A DNA stretch of 58,963 nucleotides from an uncultured Clostridia bacterium. GTDB lineage: Bacteria; Bacillota; Clostridia; Oscillospirales; Ruminococcaceae. A model generated the notes under the pieces. The model saw nothing but the letters and a program-made list of their open reading frames with translations, had not been told where the DNA came from and did no database searches. Shown here piece by piece: positions 35,584 to 45,179 of the stretch. Location: the NCBI GenBank assembly GCA_944386805.1, contig CALXCO010000014.1:1-58963 (forward strand). The letters run 5' to 3'. The translations under genes and the position numbers were made by a program. How positions within the stretch are numbered: the first letter of the stretch is position 1; the number at the start of each line of letters is the position of its first letter.

Positions 35584-37689
35584 TCAGTCGGTATTCGTGC
35601 CGGAACGGTATTCGCTTGGGGTGATGCCTTCGTATCTCCGAAAGGCACGAATCATCGGCCTGGTATCATAATACCCCGCTGCAATGGCCGCATCCCGCAC
35701 GGAGGCACCTTTGTCCAACTGCTGCTTGGCAACGGTCAGCCGCTTCTTCTGAACATAATCCAAAGGTGAATACCCCAGCTCCTTTTTGAAAATCTGGGAC
35801 AGATAGGACGAACTGATATGGAAATATTCGGATACTTCGCCCAGTGAGAATGTCGCCTGTAAACATTTCTGGTCGATATATTTGCAGACCTCTTCGACCA
35901 GCTGTCTGCGTCCGCACCCGCTGGCCTCCGGCGTTGGCTGCGGCTTGACGGCGCTTTCACAGAGCGATTCCAGCGTCTCTTTTGCGCCTGCATAATCCCC
36001 GGTATGAATCTGTTCAATGGATTTGCGGATCAGCATCCGATGGGGAGAGTTCGGCCGCCCTTTGAGCAGGGTAACCGGCGGATATTCGCCTTCCCGCAGG
36101 TCCCGCAGCGTCATCATCCCCAGCATCCGTTCATATGCTTCCGCAATTCCGACAAGACCTGTTTCCGCTCCCGATATAATGATCGAGATCTGTACCGCAA
36201 AATCCTCCTTCATAATCCGGCAGACGGTATTGCCCGCTTCCTGGAGTTTGGAAACGATCTGCTGGAAATACGTCTCTCCGCCATCCGGCACCGGCACCAA
36301 TGCGGCCTGAATCCCATCGGTTTCATGGATAAACGGAGTGAATCCCGCATTTTTGATCAGCTCCTGTAAAATATTGCCGGTCATCATAAAGATGGTGTCG
36401 ATCATCCAGTTCTCCAGCTCCCGCCGCTGTTCGAAAAAGAGGTTGACCCCGTCGTCAATCCGCAGAACACACAGAATAAAATGCTGTTCCTTTGGAAGCG
36501 GCTCGCCGGCGGCTTCACATTCCCGCCAGAACTGCTCAAGTGAATACTGTCTCCCTTTCAGTACACGCCCCAAAATGCCATTGCAGCTGGCGTTTTTCCG
36601 CTCAATTTGCAGCCGGTTGTATTCATTCCGCTCTTCCAGTAGCTGGCCGATGATCTGCTGGATATACTGGAAATCGTCGCTGCCCGGCTTGCTTTGCCCG
36701 GCAACCTGATGCAGTTTCTGCACCAGTTGTTCGATGCCGGCATAATTGCGGCGTGCCAGTTTAAACGTAAAGACCGAACCCAACGAAAGGGTCGCAATAA
36801 AATAAACAATAATCATGACCCACACACCTTTGAGTGGGGCATTGTATTCGGTGGATGCAATCAGCCGCAGAAAGGCTACGCCGTTGAGAATCTCCGAATC
36901 CTGCCGGATCAGATAACGGTTCAACGGCTTTAAAAAGCCGCTGCTTTCAGAAAGGTTCTCTGTCAGCTGCTGCGCCAGACTGGTGCTGGAACTGACGGTG
37001 TCGAAAATCAAATCTCCTTCCGGCAGTAAAATAAAACTGTCCGGACCTGCCGCACGCAGCAGCTGGTAAAAACGGGAGAGGTTGATGTCCAGCATGATCG
37101 AAAAGGTGTTTTGCAGCGCCGGCGCTGAGGAGGAACACAGATAATAAAGATGCCGGGTATTGCCCTGATTGGCGATGACGAGCTCGCCATACCGTGGACT
37201 GGTCATGAGCTGCCGCAGTTCGTCGGTATCCATCCCGAAAGATAACTGACTGATCCTGTCGGTGTTTTCCAGTCTGTAAAATACCCGCTTGCTGAGCAGC
37301 ATATCACTGTTCGGAAAATAAATAAATATATCGTTGATCGAAGGGTTGGCCGTTAAATAGGAGAGAATTTGCTGCTGGATTTCGCTGGCAGTCAGCTTCT
37401 GGTAGGAGTCATAGGGGAAACTTTGCGCGGCAAGCGCCTGGAAATCCGTATTCCCAAAAACCTGCTCGACAATATTATCCATGACGTTAAACTGTTGGTC
37501 CAGCTGCAGAGCCATCATTTGTATATTGGCCTGGTTGGTTTCGCGAACGGTGTTGCGCAGTTTCGCAAGGGAAAAACTGTAAACAGATGTCGCCAGAACC
37601 ATTGGCAGGAGCAGAATCAACAGAAAGGAATAAAATAACCGCCGGAAGTTAACAGAGTGAGTTGACCGGCCTGGTCTGCGAAATAGCAA
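35584..37689 (-). CDS. membrane-bound AraC-family regulator (one-component sensor)
   Basis: A one-component regulator with membrane segments at about 17-37 and 286-307, an outside sensor domain between them (dCache-like), a cytoplasmic linker, and a C-terminal AraC DNA-binding domain (last 100 residues: FSLGEVSEYFHISSSYLSQIFKKELG, AAIAAGYYDTRPMIRAFRRYEGITPSEYR). TTG at 37689 is preferred because AAGGAG lies 8 nt upstream (701 residues); an in-frame ATG at 37752 adds 21 residues but has no ribosome site. It is divergent from the binding-protein/permease cassette 38400-41922 and most likely activates it after sensing an extracellular sugar. Confidence 0.82.
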   Translation of the reverse strand: MLFRRPGRSTHSVNFRRLFYSFLLILLLPMVLATSVYSFSLAKLRNTVRETNQANIQMMALQLDQQFNVMDNIVEQVFGNTDFQALAAQSFPYDSYQKLTASEIQQQILSYLTANPSINDIFIYFPNSDMLLSKRVFYRLENTDRISQLSFGMDTDELRQLMTSPRYGELVIANQGNTRHLYYLCSSSAPALQNTFSIMLDINLSRFYQLLRAAGPDSFILLPEGDLIFDTVSSSTSLAQQLTENLSESSGFLKPLNRYLIRQDSEILNGVAFLRLIASTEYNAPLKGVWVMIIVYFIATLSLGSVFTFKLARRNYAGIEQLVQKLHQVAGQSKPGSDDFQYIQQIIGQLLEERNEYNRLQIERKNASCNGILGRVLKGRQYSLEQFWRECEAAGEPLPKEQHFILCVLRIDDGVNLFFEQRRELENWMIDTIFMMTGNILQELIKNAGFTPFIHETDGIQAALVPVPDGGETYFQQIVSKLQEAGNTVCRIMKEDFAVQISIIISGAETGLVGIAEAYERMLGMMTLRDLREGEYPPVTLLKGRPNSPHRMLIRKSIEQIHTGDYAGAKETLESLCESAVKPQPTPEASGCGRRQLVEEVCKYIDQKCLQATFSLGEVSEYFHISSSYLSQIFKKELGYSPLDYVQKKRLTVAKQQLDKGASVRDAAIAAGYYDTRPMIRAFRRYEGITPSEYRSGTNTD

Positions 37690-37752
37690 AACGTCATCTC
37701 CTTGCTGATTTTCGATCACGTGGGTGCTGTGGGGGAAAACTGTTCCGATCAT

Positions 37753-38230
37753 AAAGTTGATAAAAATATTTTAGTAAATTCGCGGGATTCACAATTTCTT
37801 CAAATATACATCATTATATCATTTCCGGAAATCTGTGTCAAGTTTTTTTGTGCAATCTTGATCATTTAATCTGAATTTACCACTTTTTTAGCTCGTTTCA
37901 AGTAGAATGTTATACGGGAAATATGCCTTGTATTATAGTTTTCTGCTCGGAAAGTTATGGGTTTGGGATTCAAAAATAAAACATTAATTTTTAATTGCAG
38001 TGTAAATTTCAGTAAATTTTTACCTCTTTTTCCTGATTTACAGCTGGATGTTGAGCGGTATTTCCTGAAATTTTTCCGATTTGCCAAAATTTTATCGCTG
38101 AAAAAAGAGCACTGTGCTTCAAAATTTTTATTCTGCTATTTTATCATGTATTTTATCATGGGGGACAGCCGTCGGGTAAATATCCTGTGCACATTAATTT
38201 ATGAATAAATTGATACTAAAATATTGACAG
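37753..38230. other. AT-rich intergenic region between divergent regulator and transporter
   Basis: No gene is supported. The sequence is much more AT-rich than either neighbour. It must contain the regulator's promoter and the activator site for 38400. A repeated TATTTTATCATG pair lies at about 38138-38161. Confidence 0.4.
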
Positions 38231-38259
38231 TTTACAAACTGCGGCACCATTGTTATACT
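38231..38259 (+). promoter_or_regulatory. promoter of the second transporter cassette
   Basis: TTTACA (38231-38236) and TATACT (38254-38259) are 17 nt apart. A TTGACA at 38224 is nearby but 24 nt from the -10. The leader to the ATG is about 135 nt. Confidence 0.55.
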
Positions 38260-38315
38260 TGTCTCAATCGATTGACGCCCGGCATGCTGTCGCTCCCTCT
38301 CCGGCAGTTATTTGT

Positions 38316-38351
38316 CCATCAGGTCGGCAGCTGCCATCAGGTCGGCAGCTG
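38316..38351 (+). repeat. 18-bp perfect tandem duplication in the leader
   Basis: CCATCAGGTCGGCAGCTG occurs twice in a row (38316-38333, 38334-38351), between the promoter and the binding-protein gene. It contains the self-complementary CAGCTG. It is either a slippage product or a regulatory element in the 5' leader. Confidence 0.8.
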
Positions 38352-38399
38352 GGCGTTATTAAAGCGTTTTTTATTTTTTACGAAAAGAGGTCATTCAAA

Positions 38400-40037
38400 A
38401 TGAGAAAAACCAAGCAGCTCACTTCCCTGATACTCTGCGCTTTTCTGGCAGCAAGCGCCCTCGTTTCCTGTAACTCCGGAAACTCTTCCACAAATGGCGG
38501 TGATGACATTCCGGAATCCGAAATCGTCAATGAAATCACCCTTCCGATCAGTGAAGATGGCGCTGCTTTTGATATGTGGGTAATCTGGTCGAATACCTAT
38601 ATCGAGTCCCTCAACGAAAATACTGCTGTCCAGCTGATGGCGGAAAAAACAGGCGTTACCATCAATTATACCTGCATCCCGACTGAGGCCGGTACCGAAA
38701 AATTCGGCCTGCTGCTGGCTTCCAATGAATACCCCGATATGATCAATATGGGTGAGGACCAGGTCACCTACCCCGGCGGCGGTGACAAGGCAATCGACGA
38801 CGGCGTATTCGTCGACCTGACCAAATACGTCGAAACCTATATGCCCAACTATCGCGGCTATCGCGCCAGCGATGAACTGCTCAACAAAATGACTCTCACC
38901 GACCAGGGGCGTATGTATTATATTGCGATGCTGCGCTCCGACTCCGATGCCAATATTTCCCCTGAACCTGCCTGGGTCGGTATGACCATCCGTCAGGACT
39001 GGCTGGATGATCTGGGTCTGGAAATGCCGGAAACAATCGCCGACTGGGAGACGGTCCTGACTGCATTTAAGGACGAAAAGGGCGCCGAGGCTCCTCTGAT
39101 GATCGGCCCGACCGGTACGGTTCTGACCGAAGCCTTTACTTCTGCATATGGCGTACTTTCCGGTTTCTATATGAAGGACGCAACGACGGTCGGCTATGGA
39201 CCGTGTGAGGAAGGCTATCGCCAGTGGATTGAACTGTTCCGTGACTGGTACGCAAAGGGCCTGATCGACCCCAACTTCATCAGCAATAACGCCTCTATGG
39301 TCATCCCCACCGAGTATGGCGCAACCGGCAAAACCGGCGCTGGTTCCAATATCTGGGGTCTGACCAGAAAATATTATTATGAGATGGGCTCGACTGACGA
39401 TGCCAATATCGATTTCGTCGCTGTTAAGGCACCTACCCTCAATGAAGGCGAAACCGCACAGTATAAGTATGTCTCTTACCCCGTTTCCCATAAGATCGCT
39501 GTCACAACCGCATGTGAAGATATTCCTACCCTCCTCAAGTGGATGGACTATCAGTATACCCGTGAAGGCATGCTGATCAACGCCTACGGCACCGAGGGTG
39601 AAACCTATACCATGGTGGATAACGAACCGGTCTATACCGATATCATGCTCCATCCGACCGAAGACGATGGCCTGCTTGGCGTCACTTCCGGTGACCGTCT
39701 CGCCATCTATGCAAGAGGCGACGGCGTTGGTCTGGTTCCGTGGGACCGTTGGGACCAGGCTTACGAGGAGGATAAGAGAAGCTGTATCTATGTCTGGGAT
39801 GCCGACGAAACCAGCCTCGCACTTCCTCAGGTCACCATGACCGAGGATGAGGGCAACGAATATAACCCCATCTTTGCACAGATTCAGACGCTGGTTCAGG
39901 AAAAGACTGTCGCTTATATCATGGGCACAGAATCGATGGATACTTACGATGACTTCCTTGCTTCGCTGAAGAGCCTGAATATCGACCGCTGCATCGAAAT
40001 CCAGCAGGCAGCCTTCGACCGTTACAATGCACGCTGA
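38400..40037 (+). CDS. extracellular solute-binding lipoprotein of the second importer
   Basis: A 545-residue binding lipoprotein. Signal peptide with lipobox LVSC (Cys24), a short Ser/Asn linker, then the binding fold starting EITLPISEDGAAFDMWVIW. The same opening occurs in the protein at 14540-16240, showing common descent. ATG 38400 follows GAAAAGAGG; the frame is open further upstream but that part overlaps the promoter. It delivers its ligand to permeases 40093-41922. No catabolic enzyme is attached, so the imported sugar is processed elsewhere. Confidence 0.88.
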   Translation: MRKTKQLTSLILCAFLAASALVSCNSGNSSTNGGDDIPESEIVNEITLPISEDGAAFDMWVIWSNTYIESLNENTAVQLMAEKTGVTINYTCIPTEAGTEKFGLLLASNEYPDMINMGEDQVTYPGGGDKAIDDGVFVDLTKYVETYMPNYRGYRASDELLNKMTLTDQGRMYYIAMLRSDSDANISPEPAWVGMTIRQDWLDDLGLEMPETIADWETVLTAFKDEKGAEAPLMIGPTGTVLTEAFTSAYGVLSGFYMKDATTVGYGPCEEGYRQWIELFRDWYAKGLIDPNFISNNASMVIPTEYGATGKTGAGSNIWGLTRKYYYEMGSTDDANIDFVAVKAPTLNEGETAQYKYVSYPVSHKIAVTTACEDIPTLLKWMDYQYTREGMLINAYGTEGETYTMVDNEPVYTDIMLHPTEDDGLLGVTSGDRLAIYARGDGVGLVPWDRWDQAYEEDKRSCIYVWDADETSLALPQVTMTEDEGNEYNPIFAQIQTLVQEKTVAYIMGTESMDTYDDFLASLKSLNIDRCIEIQQAAFDRYNAR

Positions 40038-40092
40038 GCGATTTTGAAAAAATCCGCCCTGGTAACCCAGGGCGGAGAAAGGAAAGAGATCG

Positions 40093-41013
40093 ATGAAAAA
40101 AGGTTTTCTTGAAATTGCAGTCAAAGATATCCGCCGCAACAAAATCCTGTATCTTTTGTCTATCCCGATCATTCTGTGGTATCTGATTTTCTGCTATCGT
40201 CCGATGGTCGGCGTACTGATGGCGTTTCAGAACTTCAACCCAGTAAAGGGAATTCTGGGCAGCCAGTGGGTCGGTATGAAACATTTTGTAGATTTCTTTA
40301 CCGGCATCTACGCCTGGCGTACTATTCGTAATACGCTTGCCCTTTCGCTGCTGGATCTGATCTTCAATTTCCCGGCACCGATTATCTTTGCACTCATGCT
40401 GAATGAGGTAAAAAACCGCTATTTTAAAAAGACGGTTCAGACAATCTCTTACATGCCCTATTTTATTTCGATGGTGGTCATGTGTGGTATTATCGTAGAC
40501 TTTACCTCTGCCGGTGGTATTATTTCGACGCTGGTTGCCAACCTGACCGGTACTGCATCCCAGAACTTGTTGGGTGACCCCGCCTGCTTCCGTCCGATTT
40601 ATATCATCTCCAATATCTGGCAGGGACTTGGATATGGTTCGATTATCTATATTGCGGCTCTCGCTGGCGTCGACCAGGAACTCTATGAGGCTGCCACCAT
40701 CGACGGCGCCGGCCGCTGGAAACAAACCCTCCATATCACCATCCCCAGCATCTCTTCCACGATCATCATTATGCTGATTCTGAAGATGGGCTCGATGCTG
40801 TCCGTCGGTTCGGAAAAAGTCCTGCTGCTCTATTCGCCCTCTACCTATGAAACCTCCGATATTATCAGTACGTATGTATACCGAATGGGCTTTGAAAGCT
40901 ATAACTACGGCTTTTCAACAGCGGTCGGTCTGTTCAACTCGGTTGTGAATACAATCTTCTTGCTGACCACCAACTATTTTGCGGGAAAATATTCGGAAAC
41001 CAGCTTGTTTTAA
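40093..41013 (+). CDS. ABC sugar transporter permease, LplB type
   Basis: A 306-residue permease with about six membrane helices: KILYLLSIPIILWYLIFCYRP, then MVGVLMAFQNFNPVKGILGS, and the EAA loop YEAATIDGAGRWKQTLHITI. It is clearly related to 12534-13532 over its whole length (same FNFPAPIIFAL and SYMPYFIS blocks). AGGAAAGAG precedes the ATG. It works with the next permease and the binding protein upstream; the ATPase is not in the window. Confidence 0.88.
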   Translation: MKKGFLEIAVKDIRRNKILYLLSIPIILWYLIFCYRPMVGVLMAFQNFNPVKGILGSQWVGMKHFVDFFTGIYAWRTIRNTLALSLLDLIFNFPAPIIFALMLNEVKNRYFKKTVQTISYMPYFISMVVMCGIIVDFTSAGGIISTLVANLTGTASQNLLGDPACFRPIYIISNIWQGLGYGSIIYIAALAGVDQELYEAATIDGAGRWKQTLHITIPSISSTIIIMLILKMGSMLSVGSEKVLLLYSPSTYETSDIISTYVYRMGFESYNYGFSTAVGLFNSVVNTIFLLTTNYFAGKYSETSLF

Positions 41014-41034
41014 CAGGAAAGGAGTGTCCAGATT

Positions 41035-41922
41035 ATGGCAATGGTTGAAAAGAAATCCCTTTCCCGCAAAGTCTTTCAGTTTTTTAATATCATCCTGATG
41101 GTATTGATCGCATTTGTCTGTTTTATCCCGATCTGGCATGTACTGATGGCCTCTGTCTCCGACCCCGGCCTGGTCGACCGCAGCAACGGCCTGATCCTTA
41201 CCCCACTCGGCTCCTTCTCCCTGAATGGTTACCGGTACGTCCTCTCTTACAAAAATGTCTGGATTGGCTACCGCAATACATTGGTGTATGTCGTCGCACA
41301 GTGCCTGATTACCGGCGTCCTGACGGTTATTGCCGGTTACATCCTCTCCCGCAAACGGTTCCGCTTCCGCAAGGTCCTGATGGGGATTATCACCTTTACC
41401 ATGCTGTTTAACGGCGGTATGATTCCCACCTACATGGTTGTCCGTGACCTGCATATGCTGGACACCCGTTGGGCAATGCTGATCCCGTCTGCTCTCAACG
41501 TCTTCTTTATCATCATCATGAGAACGTCTATCCAGGAAATCCCTGATTCCCTCGAAGAGTCGGCGACAATTGACGGCGCGGGAGAACTCACCGTTATGTT
41601 CAAAATTATCCTGCCGCTGGTAAAGGCAACCTTCGCTGTTATCCTGCTGTTTATCGCGGTTGCGAAATGGAATGAATGGTTCCCGGCGCTGCTGTACCTT
41701 TCCGACAACGATTTGTATCCGCTGCAGATGTTCCTTCGGGATATTCTGATTAAGCAGACCGACTTTACCAGCTCTTCCGACGCTCTGGATTCGACCCAGC
41801 TGTATAAAGTCCTGGTTAAGTATTGCGTCATCGTTGTCTCGACGCTGCCGGTACTGTGCATTTATCCCTTTGTACAGAAATACTTTGTGACCGGTGTCAT
41901 GATCGGCTCGGTTAAGGGATGA
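41035..41922 (+). CDS. ABC sugar transporter permease, YtcP type
   Basis: A 295-residue permease, partner of 40093-41013. It has FIPIWHVLMASVSDPG after the first helix, the EAA loop LEESATIDGAGELTVMFKII, and the C-terminus VQKYFVTGVMIGSVKG. The EAA loop has Ser in place of the second Ala of EEAA, a minor change. AGGAAAGGAG precedes the ATG. The cassette ends here with a terminator. Confidence 0.88.
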   Translation: MAMVEKKSLSRKVFQFFNIILMVLIAFVCFIPIWHVLMASVSDPGLVDRSNGLILTPLGSFSLNGYRYVLSYKNVWIGYRNTLVYVVAQCLITGVLTVIAGYILSRKRFRFRKVLMGIITFTMLFNGGMIPTYMVVRDLHMLDTRWAMLIPSALNVFFIIIMRTSIQEIPDSLEESATIDGAGELTVMFKIILPLVKATFAVILLFIAVAKWNEWFPALLYLSDNDLYPLQMFLRDILIKQTDFTSSSDALDSTQLYKVLVKYCVIVVSTLPVLCIYPFVQKYFVTGVMIGSVKG

Positions 41923-41960
41923 TCGAAAAACAGCTGCATTGCGTGAGACGTGATGCGGGC

Positions 41961-42006
41961 AAAACAGGACAGGGAACGGTCGGTCGCTCCACTGTCCTGT
42001 TTTTTC
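41961..42006 (+). terminator. terminator of the second transporter cassette
   Basis: AACAGGACAG pairs with CTGTCCTGTT around a 20-nt loop, followed by TTTTC. Confidence 0.8.
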
Positions 42007-42027
42007 ATGTTTTTCATACCGTAATAA

Positions 42028-42080
42028 AATAAAAACGCCTCCTTATGCTGGTTTATTTTCCGGCACAGGGAGGCGTTTTG
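42028..42080 (-). terminator. terminator of the YesMN-type genes (minus strand)
   Basis: AAAACGCCTCC pairs with GGAGGCGTTTT; on the minus strand it is followed by TTTTATTTTATTAC. It ends the kinase transcript. Confidence 0.75.
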
Positions 42081-42134
42081 CCGTTGTCCGCTGCTTCCTT
42101 TCCGGTTAAAAGAAGAACGGTAAATGGCGTTATA

Positions 42135-43922
42135 TTACCCGCCATCCTGATTGTCTTGGGACGGTTCGGATTTCAGAACCAGGTTCAGCCGCACCAGTGT
42201 TCCATGACCCGGCTCGCTTTCCAGCGTAATCCCCGAACCGGGACCAAAATACTGCTGCACCCGTTGGTGGATGTTCAAAAGGGCAAGGCTCTTGTCGCTG
42301 GCAATCTGGAACAGTTCCTGCGACTGGGATGCCTGAATCTGGCCGTTGATCTGCGCCAGCAGTTCCGGCTCTATCCCGACCCCGTCGTCCTGTATACAGA
42401 TCTGAAGCCGGTCCGGCTGCTGTAAAGCATAGATGCCCAGTTTGCCCGGACCATATTTGGGTTCCAGACCATGGTAGACCGCATTCTCAATCAGCGGCTG
42501 GAGGATAAACCGGGGGATTTTGACACTGCGCACCTCGTCCGGGATATCGATGTTGAAGGTAAAGCGGTTGTCAAACCGGATGGAGATAATCGAGAGGTAC
42601 TGCTCGATGATATGCAGCTCGTCCGACAGCGGCACGACTTCGCTGCCTTTGATACAGTACCGCATGATCTGGGACAGGGAATCCACAATCTGAACCACCT
42701 CGTCACTCTCCAGCAACAGCCCGTACCCCTTGATGCAGTCCAGCGTATTGTACAGGAAATGGGGGTTGATCTGACTTTGCAATGCCGACAGCTCCGCCTT
42801 CTTTTTCGCAAGGTCCAGTTCGTACATGTTGGCGGTATTCTGGAAGATGGTGTGGGTCATCTCGGAGATCTGGTCCAGCATCTGGTTGATCTGTTCGGCA
42901 AGGATGCCGATTTCGTTCTGATTCTTGAGGTGGAGGCGCTTGTGCAGCTTGGAGTAGGCGTCGCCCTGGACAAACTTGGAAATCTCCAGCACCGGCAGTG
43001 CAATCGAACGCAGAATCGAAAATGCCCAGAAGGCAAACAATGCCCCCATCAGAATCAGCATGAATATCCCCAGAATCAACGGTGCATTCAGGTCGGAGTT
43101 GATCTCATTGACCGGGATGGCGCCGATGACCAGCCAGTCGGTGTCCGGCACACGCTGGAAGAAAACCAGATGGTCCCGTCCGTTGACCTGCTCGACCGAC
43201 TCATTTTCCAACGTATGCTCCCGGACCTTTTGCAGCAGGTCGTCGGCAGAGGTATCGGCACTGCCGGTGTTGGAAACGATTACATCCATCTCGCTGTCGA
43301 GGATGAAGAAAAGGGAATTGGGGGTGGTTTCGACACGGTTGATGCAGGTCTGGAGGTTGTTGACCGAGTTCAGCACGATGCAGTAACCGATCTTCCGTTT
43401 CCGCTGCACCTCATATTTGATGTCCAGAATCGGCTGGTAGTAAACAAAATAGTTGGTCTTGTCGTAATCATTCAAAATGGTCCCGGTAAAACCGGATGCG
43501 TTGTCCGGCAGAACGTTGTTGATCAGTTCGTCGGTCAGGGATAAAAGCGGTTTCGGGGAGATGATGGTATGATTGCTGTCGATAATCGCGATGGCAAGCT
43601 CCTGGCTGTCCTGGGTGATGGAATAGATCGAGTTGAAGACGCTCTTGGAACTTTCCAGCCGTTCCAGCGGGTCGGTCGAGGTCAGAAAATTCTGGGTTGC
43701 ATCCATCGTGGAAGCCATTTTTGCAAACCGTACCATGTCCTGTGACGAGGTCTGGATGTTCTGGACGATCTGGTCGATTGAGTTGCCGACATAGACCGCT
43801 TCCTTGTCGTGAATCAGGTCCAGAAAATAAAAGTAATACCCGCAGCTCGCCGCAAAACAGGGAATAATAACCGAGATCAGCATCAGAATCAGCTTGCTTT
43901 TGATTGAGTTAAACCGTTTCAT
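42135..43922 (-). CDS. sensor histidine kinase, YesM/LytS type
   Basis: A 595-residue membrane kinase. Helix at about 10-32, a dCache-type outside domain (about 35-275), a second helix (about 278-300), and a HAMP linker. The His_kinase domain has the characteristic QSQINPHFLYNTLDCI, whose His (about residue 392) is the phosphorylation site. The HATPase domain has N-box LIENAVYHGLEPK and IQDDGVGI. This architecture senses extracellular sugars. It is translated after the AraC-type response regulator on the same strand (14-nt overlap) and signals to it. The divergent transporter 45180-48702 is the probable target. Confidence 0.9.
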   Translation of the reverse strand: MKRFNSIKSKLILMLISVIIPCFAASCGYYFYFLDLIHDKEAVYVGNSIDQIVQNIQTSSQDMVRFAKMASTMDATQNFLTSTDPLERLESSKSVFNSIYSITQDSQELAIAIIDSNHTIISPKPLLSLTDELINNVLPDNASGFTGTILNDYDKTNYFVYYQPILDIKYEVQRKRKIGYCIVLNSVNNLQTCINRVETTPNSLFFILDSEMDVIVSNTGSADTSADDLLQKVREHTLENESVEQVNGRDHLVFFQRVPDTDWLVIGAIPVNEINSDLNAPLILGIFMLILMGALFAFWAFSILRSIALPVLEISKFVQGDAYSKLHKRLHLKNQNEIGILAEQINQMLDQISEMTHTIFQNTANMYELDLAKKKAELSALQSQINPHFLYNTLDCIKGYGLLLESDEVVQIVDSLSQIMRYCIKGSEVVPLSDELHIIEQYLSIISIRFDNRFTFNIDIPDEVRSVKIPRFILQPLIENAVYHGLEPKYGPGKLGIYALQQPDRLQICIQDDGVGIEPELLAQINGQIQASQSQELFQIASDKSLALLNIHQRVQQYFGPGSGITLESEPGHGTLVRLNLVLKSEPSQDNQDGG

Positions 43923-45015
43923 CGCCCGAAGATTCTCCCTTATGCCGGTATTCCGTCGGCGTCAGTCCAAAGTAGGATTTGAACATGACGGAAAACTGAT
44001 GGTAGTTGTGGTAGCCCACCTGATAGGAAATATCGGTGATCGGCTCGTCTGTCGCGAGCAGCCGTCCGGCTGCCGCCTGCATCCGGAGCTGGGTCAGGTA
44101 TTTGGAAAAGGTGAACCCGGTAACCGTCTTGAACAGCTCGCTGCAATAGGAATAGCTGAGGTTGTATTTCTGCGCCAGCTCCTGCAACGAGAGGTCATTG
44201 GTGTACTCCTGCCGCACCTCCTCCAGCAGCTTCTGAAAAGCGTCGTTTGAAGTCGCGGCGACCGTCTGGATGACGGGGTTTGCGTCGGTGGTCAGCAGCA
44301 GGTCGGTTTGCAGCTTCTGAATCAGCCGCCCGAACCGTCCGGTTTCCCGGTCAAAGTTGCCGATTGCAAGGTGACAGCCGGCGGCAATTAGCTGATGGGT
44401 CGTCTGCTCGATCACCGACGGGGACGCCGTGCTCAGGATGACCGCCTTCTGCTCTTCCAGAAAGATCGAGAAAAACTGTTCCTCCGGCAAAAACAACAGG
44501 TCCCGGCAGGATGGGGCCGAAACCGCCATGACGGTAAACGAGCAGTCGTCGTCAGAAAATCCAAAGTAGGACAGTGCTTTGGAGAGAGTATCAGGACCGG
44601 ACAGCTGGGCGAGAAGGTCGGGTCCGTTTTTGAGACGGCTTTGGTAGATGTACGGCTCCAGACGGCTGAGGAGGGTGACGGCCTCGTCCTTCTGAATCGG
44701 CTTGAGGCAGTAGTCGAATGCCCCCAGCTGGATGGCCTGCTTCATATAGACAAAATCAGAGTAACCGCTGATGACGATAAATGCCGGGTGAATCGGCTGC
44801 TGGATACACTTACCGATGATTTCCAGACCCGACAGGCCGGGCATCCGGATATCCAGAAATGCAATGTCAAAAAACCGTGTTTCCAGTTGGTGCAGCGCCT
44901 CAAAAGAGTCGTTGATGCTGGCAGCGGTGAGCATATGGTACTCAGATAACGGGAAGGAACGTTCCGAAGCAATCAGCGCCATTTTCTCATTATCTGCAAA
45001 CAGAACTCGATAAAT
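43909..45015 (-). CDS. AraC-type response regulator, YesN type
   Basis: A response regulator of about 368 residues. Receiver: acidic pair in FADNE, phosphorylated Asp55 in IAFLDIRMPG, Lys in YCLKPI. C-terminal AraC domain: LSLQELAQKYNLSYSYCSELFKTVTG, ISYQVGYHNYHQFSVMFKSYFGLTPTEYR. The natural N-terminus IYRVLFADNE begins with ATT (45015-45013), exactly 8 nt behind GGGGAGG; no ATG/GTG/TTG lies at the right distance. In-frame ATGs at 45081, 45075 and 45060 would add up to 22 residues (including SRKRKFTGEVF) not usual for this family and have no ribosome site. So ATT initiation is likely. It partners the kinase 42135-43922. Confidence 0.8.
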   Translation of the reverse strand: MYRVLFADNEKMALIASERSFPLSEYHMLTAASINDSFEALHQLETRFFDIAFLDIRMPGLSGLEIIGKCIQQPIHPAFIVISGYSDFVYMKQAIQLGAFDYCLKPIQKDEAVTLLSRLEPYIYQSRLKNGPDLLAQLSGPDTLSKALSYFGFSDDDCSFTVMAVSAPSCRDLLFLPEEQFFSIFLEEQKAVILSTASPSVIEQTTHQLIAAGCHLAIGNFDRETGRFGRLIQKLQTDLLLTTDANPVIQTVAATSNDAFQKLLEEVRQEYTNDLSLQELAQKYNLSYSYCSELFKTVTGFTFSKYLTQLRMQAAAGRLLATDEPITDISYQVGYHNYHQFSVMFKSYFGLTPTEYRHKGESSGDETV

Positions 45016-45097
45016 AGTGAAAACCTCCCCTGTAAATTTTCGTTTTCGTGAAATAAACATCCTAAAAAACGTCATATGCAAATCCGAAATGACTGTA

Positions 45098-45126
45098 TTG
45101 TAAATATTGTATTAACATGATAACAT
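45098..45126 (+). promoter_or_regulatory. possible promoter of the third transporter operon
   Basis: TTGTAA (45098-45103) and TAACAT (45121-45126) are 17 nt apart. The weak match suits a promoter that needs the adjacent YesN-type activator. Confidence 0.35.
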
Positions 45127-45179
45127 AATTTCAGGCAATATACAAGGCAGAAAATCAAAATTGTAGGAGGCTATGATAT

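Noticed and set aside
38391-40172. 593-codon minus-strand frame opposite the second binding protein
   Set aside because: No start signal and no family; the plus strand has a lipobox and binding-protein fold.
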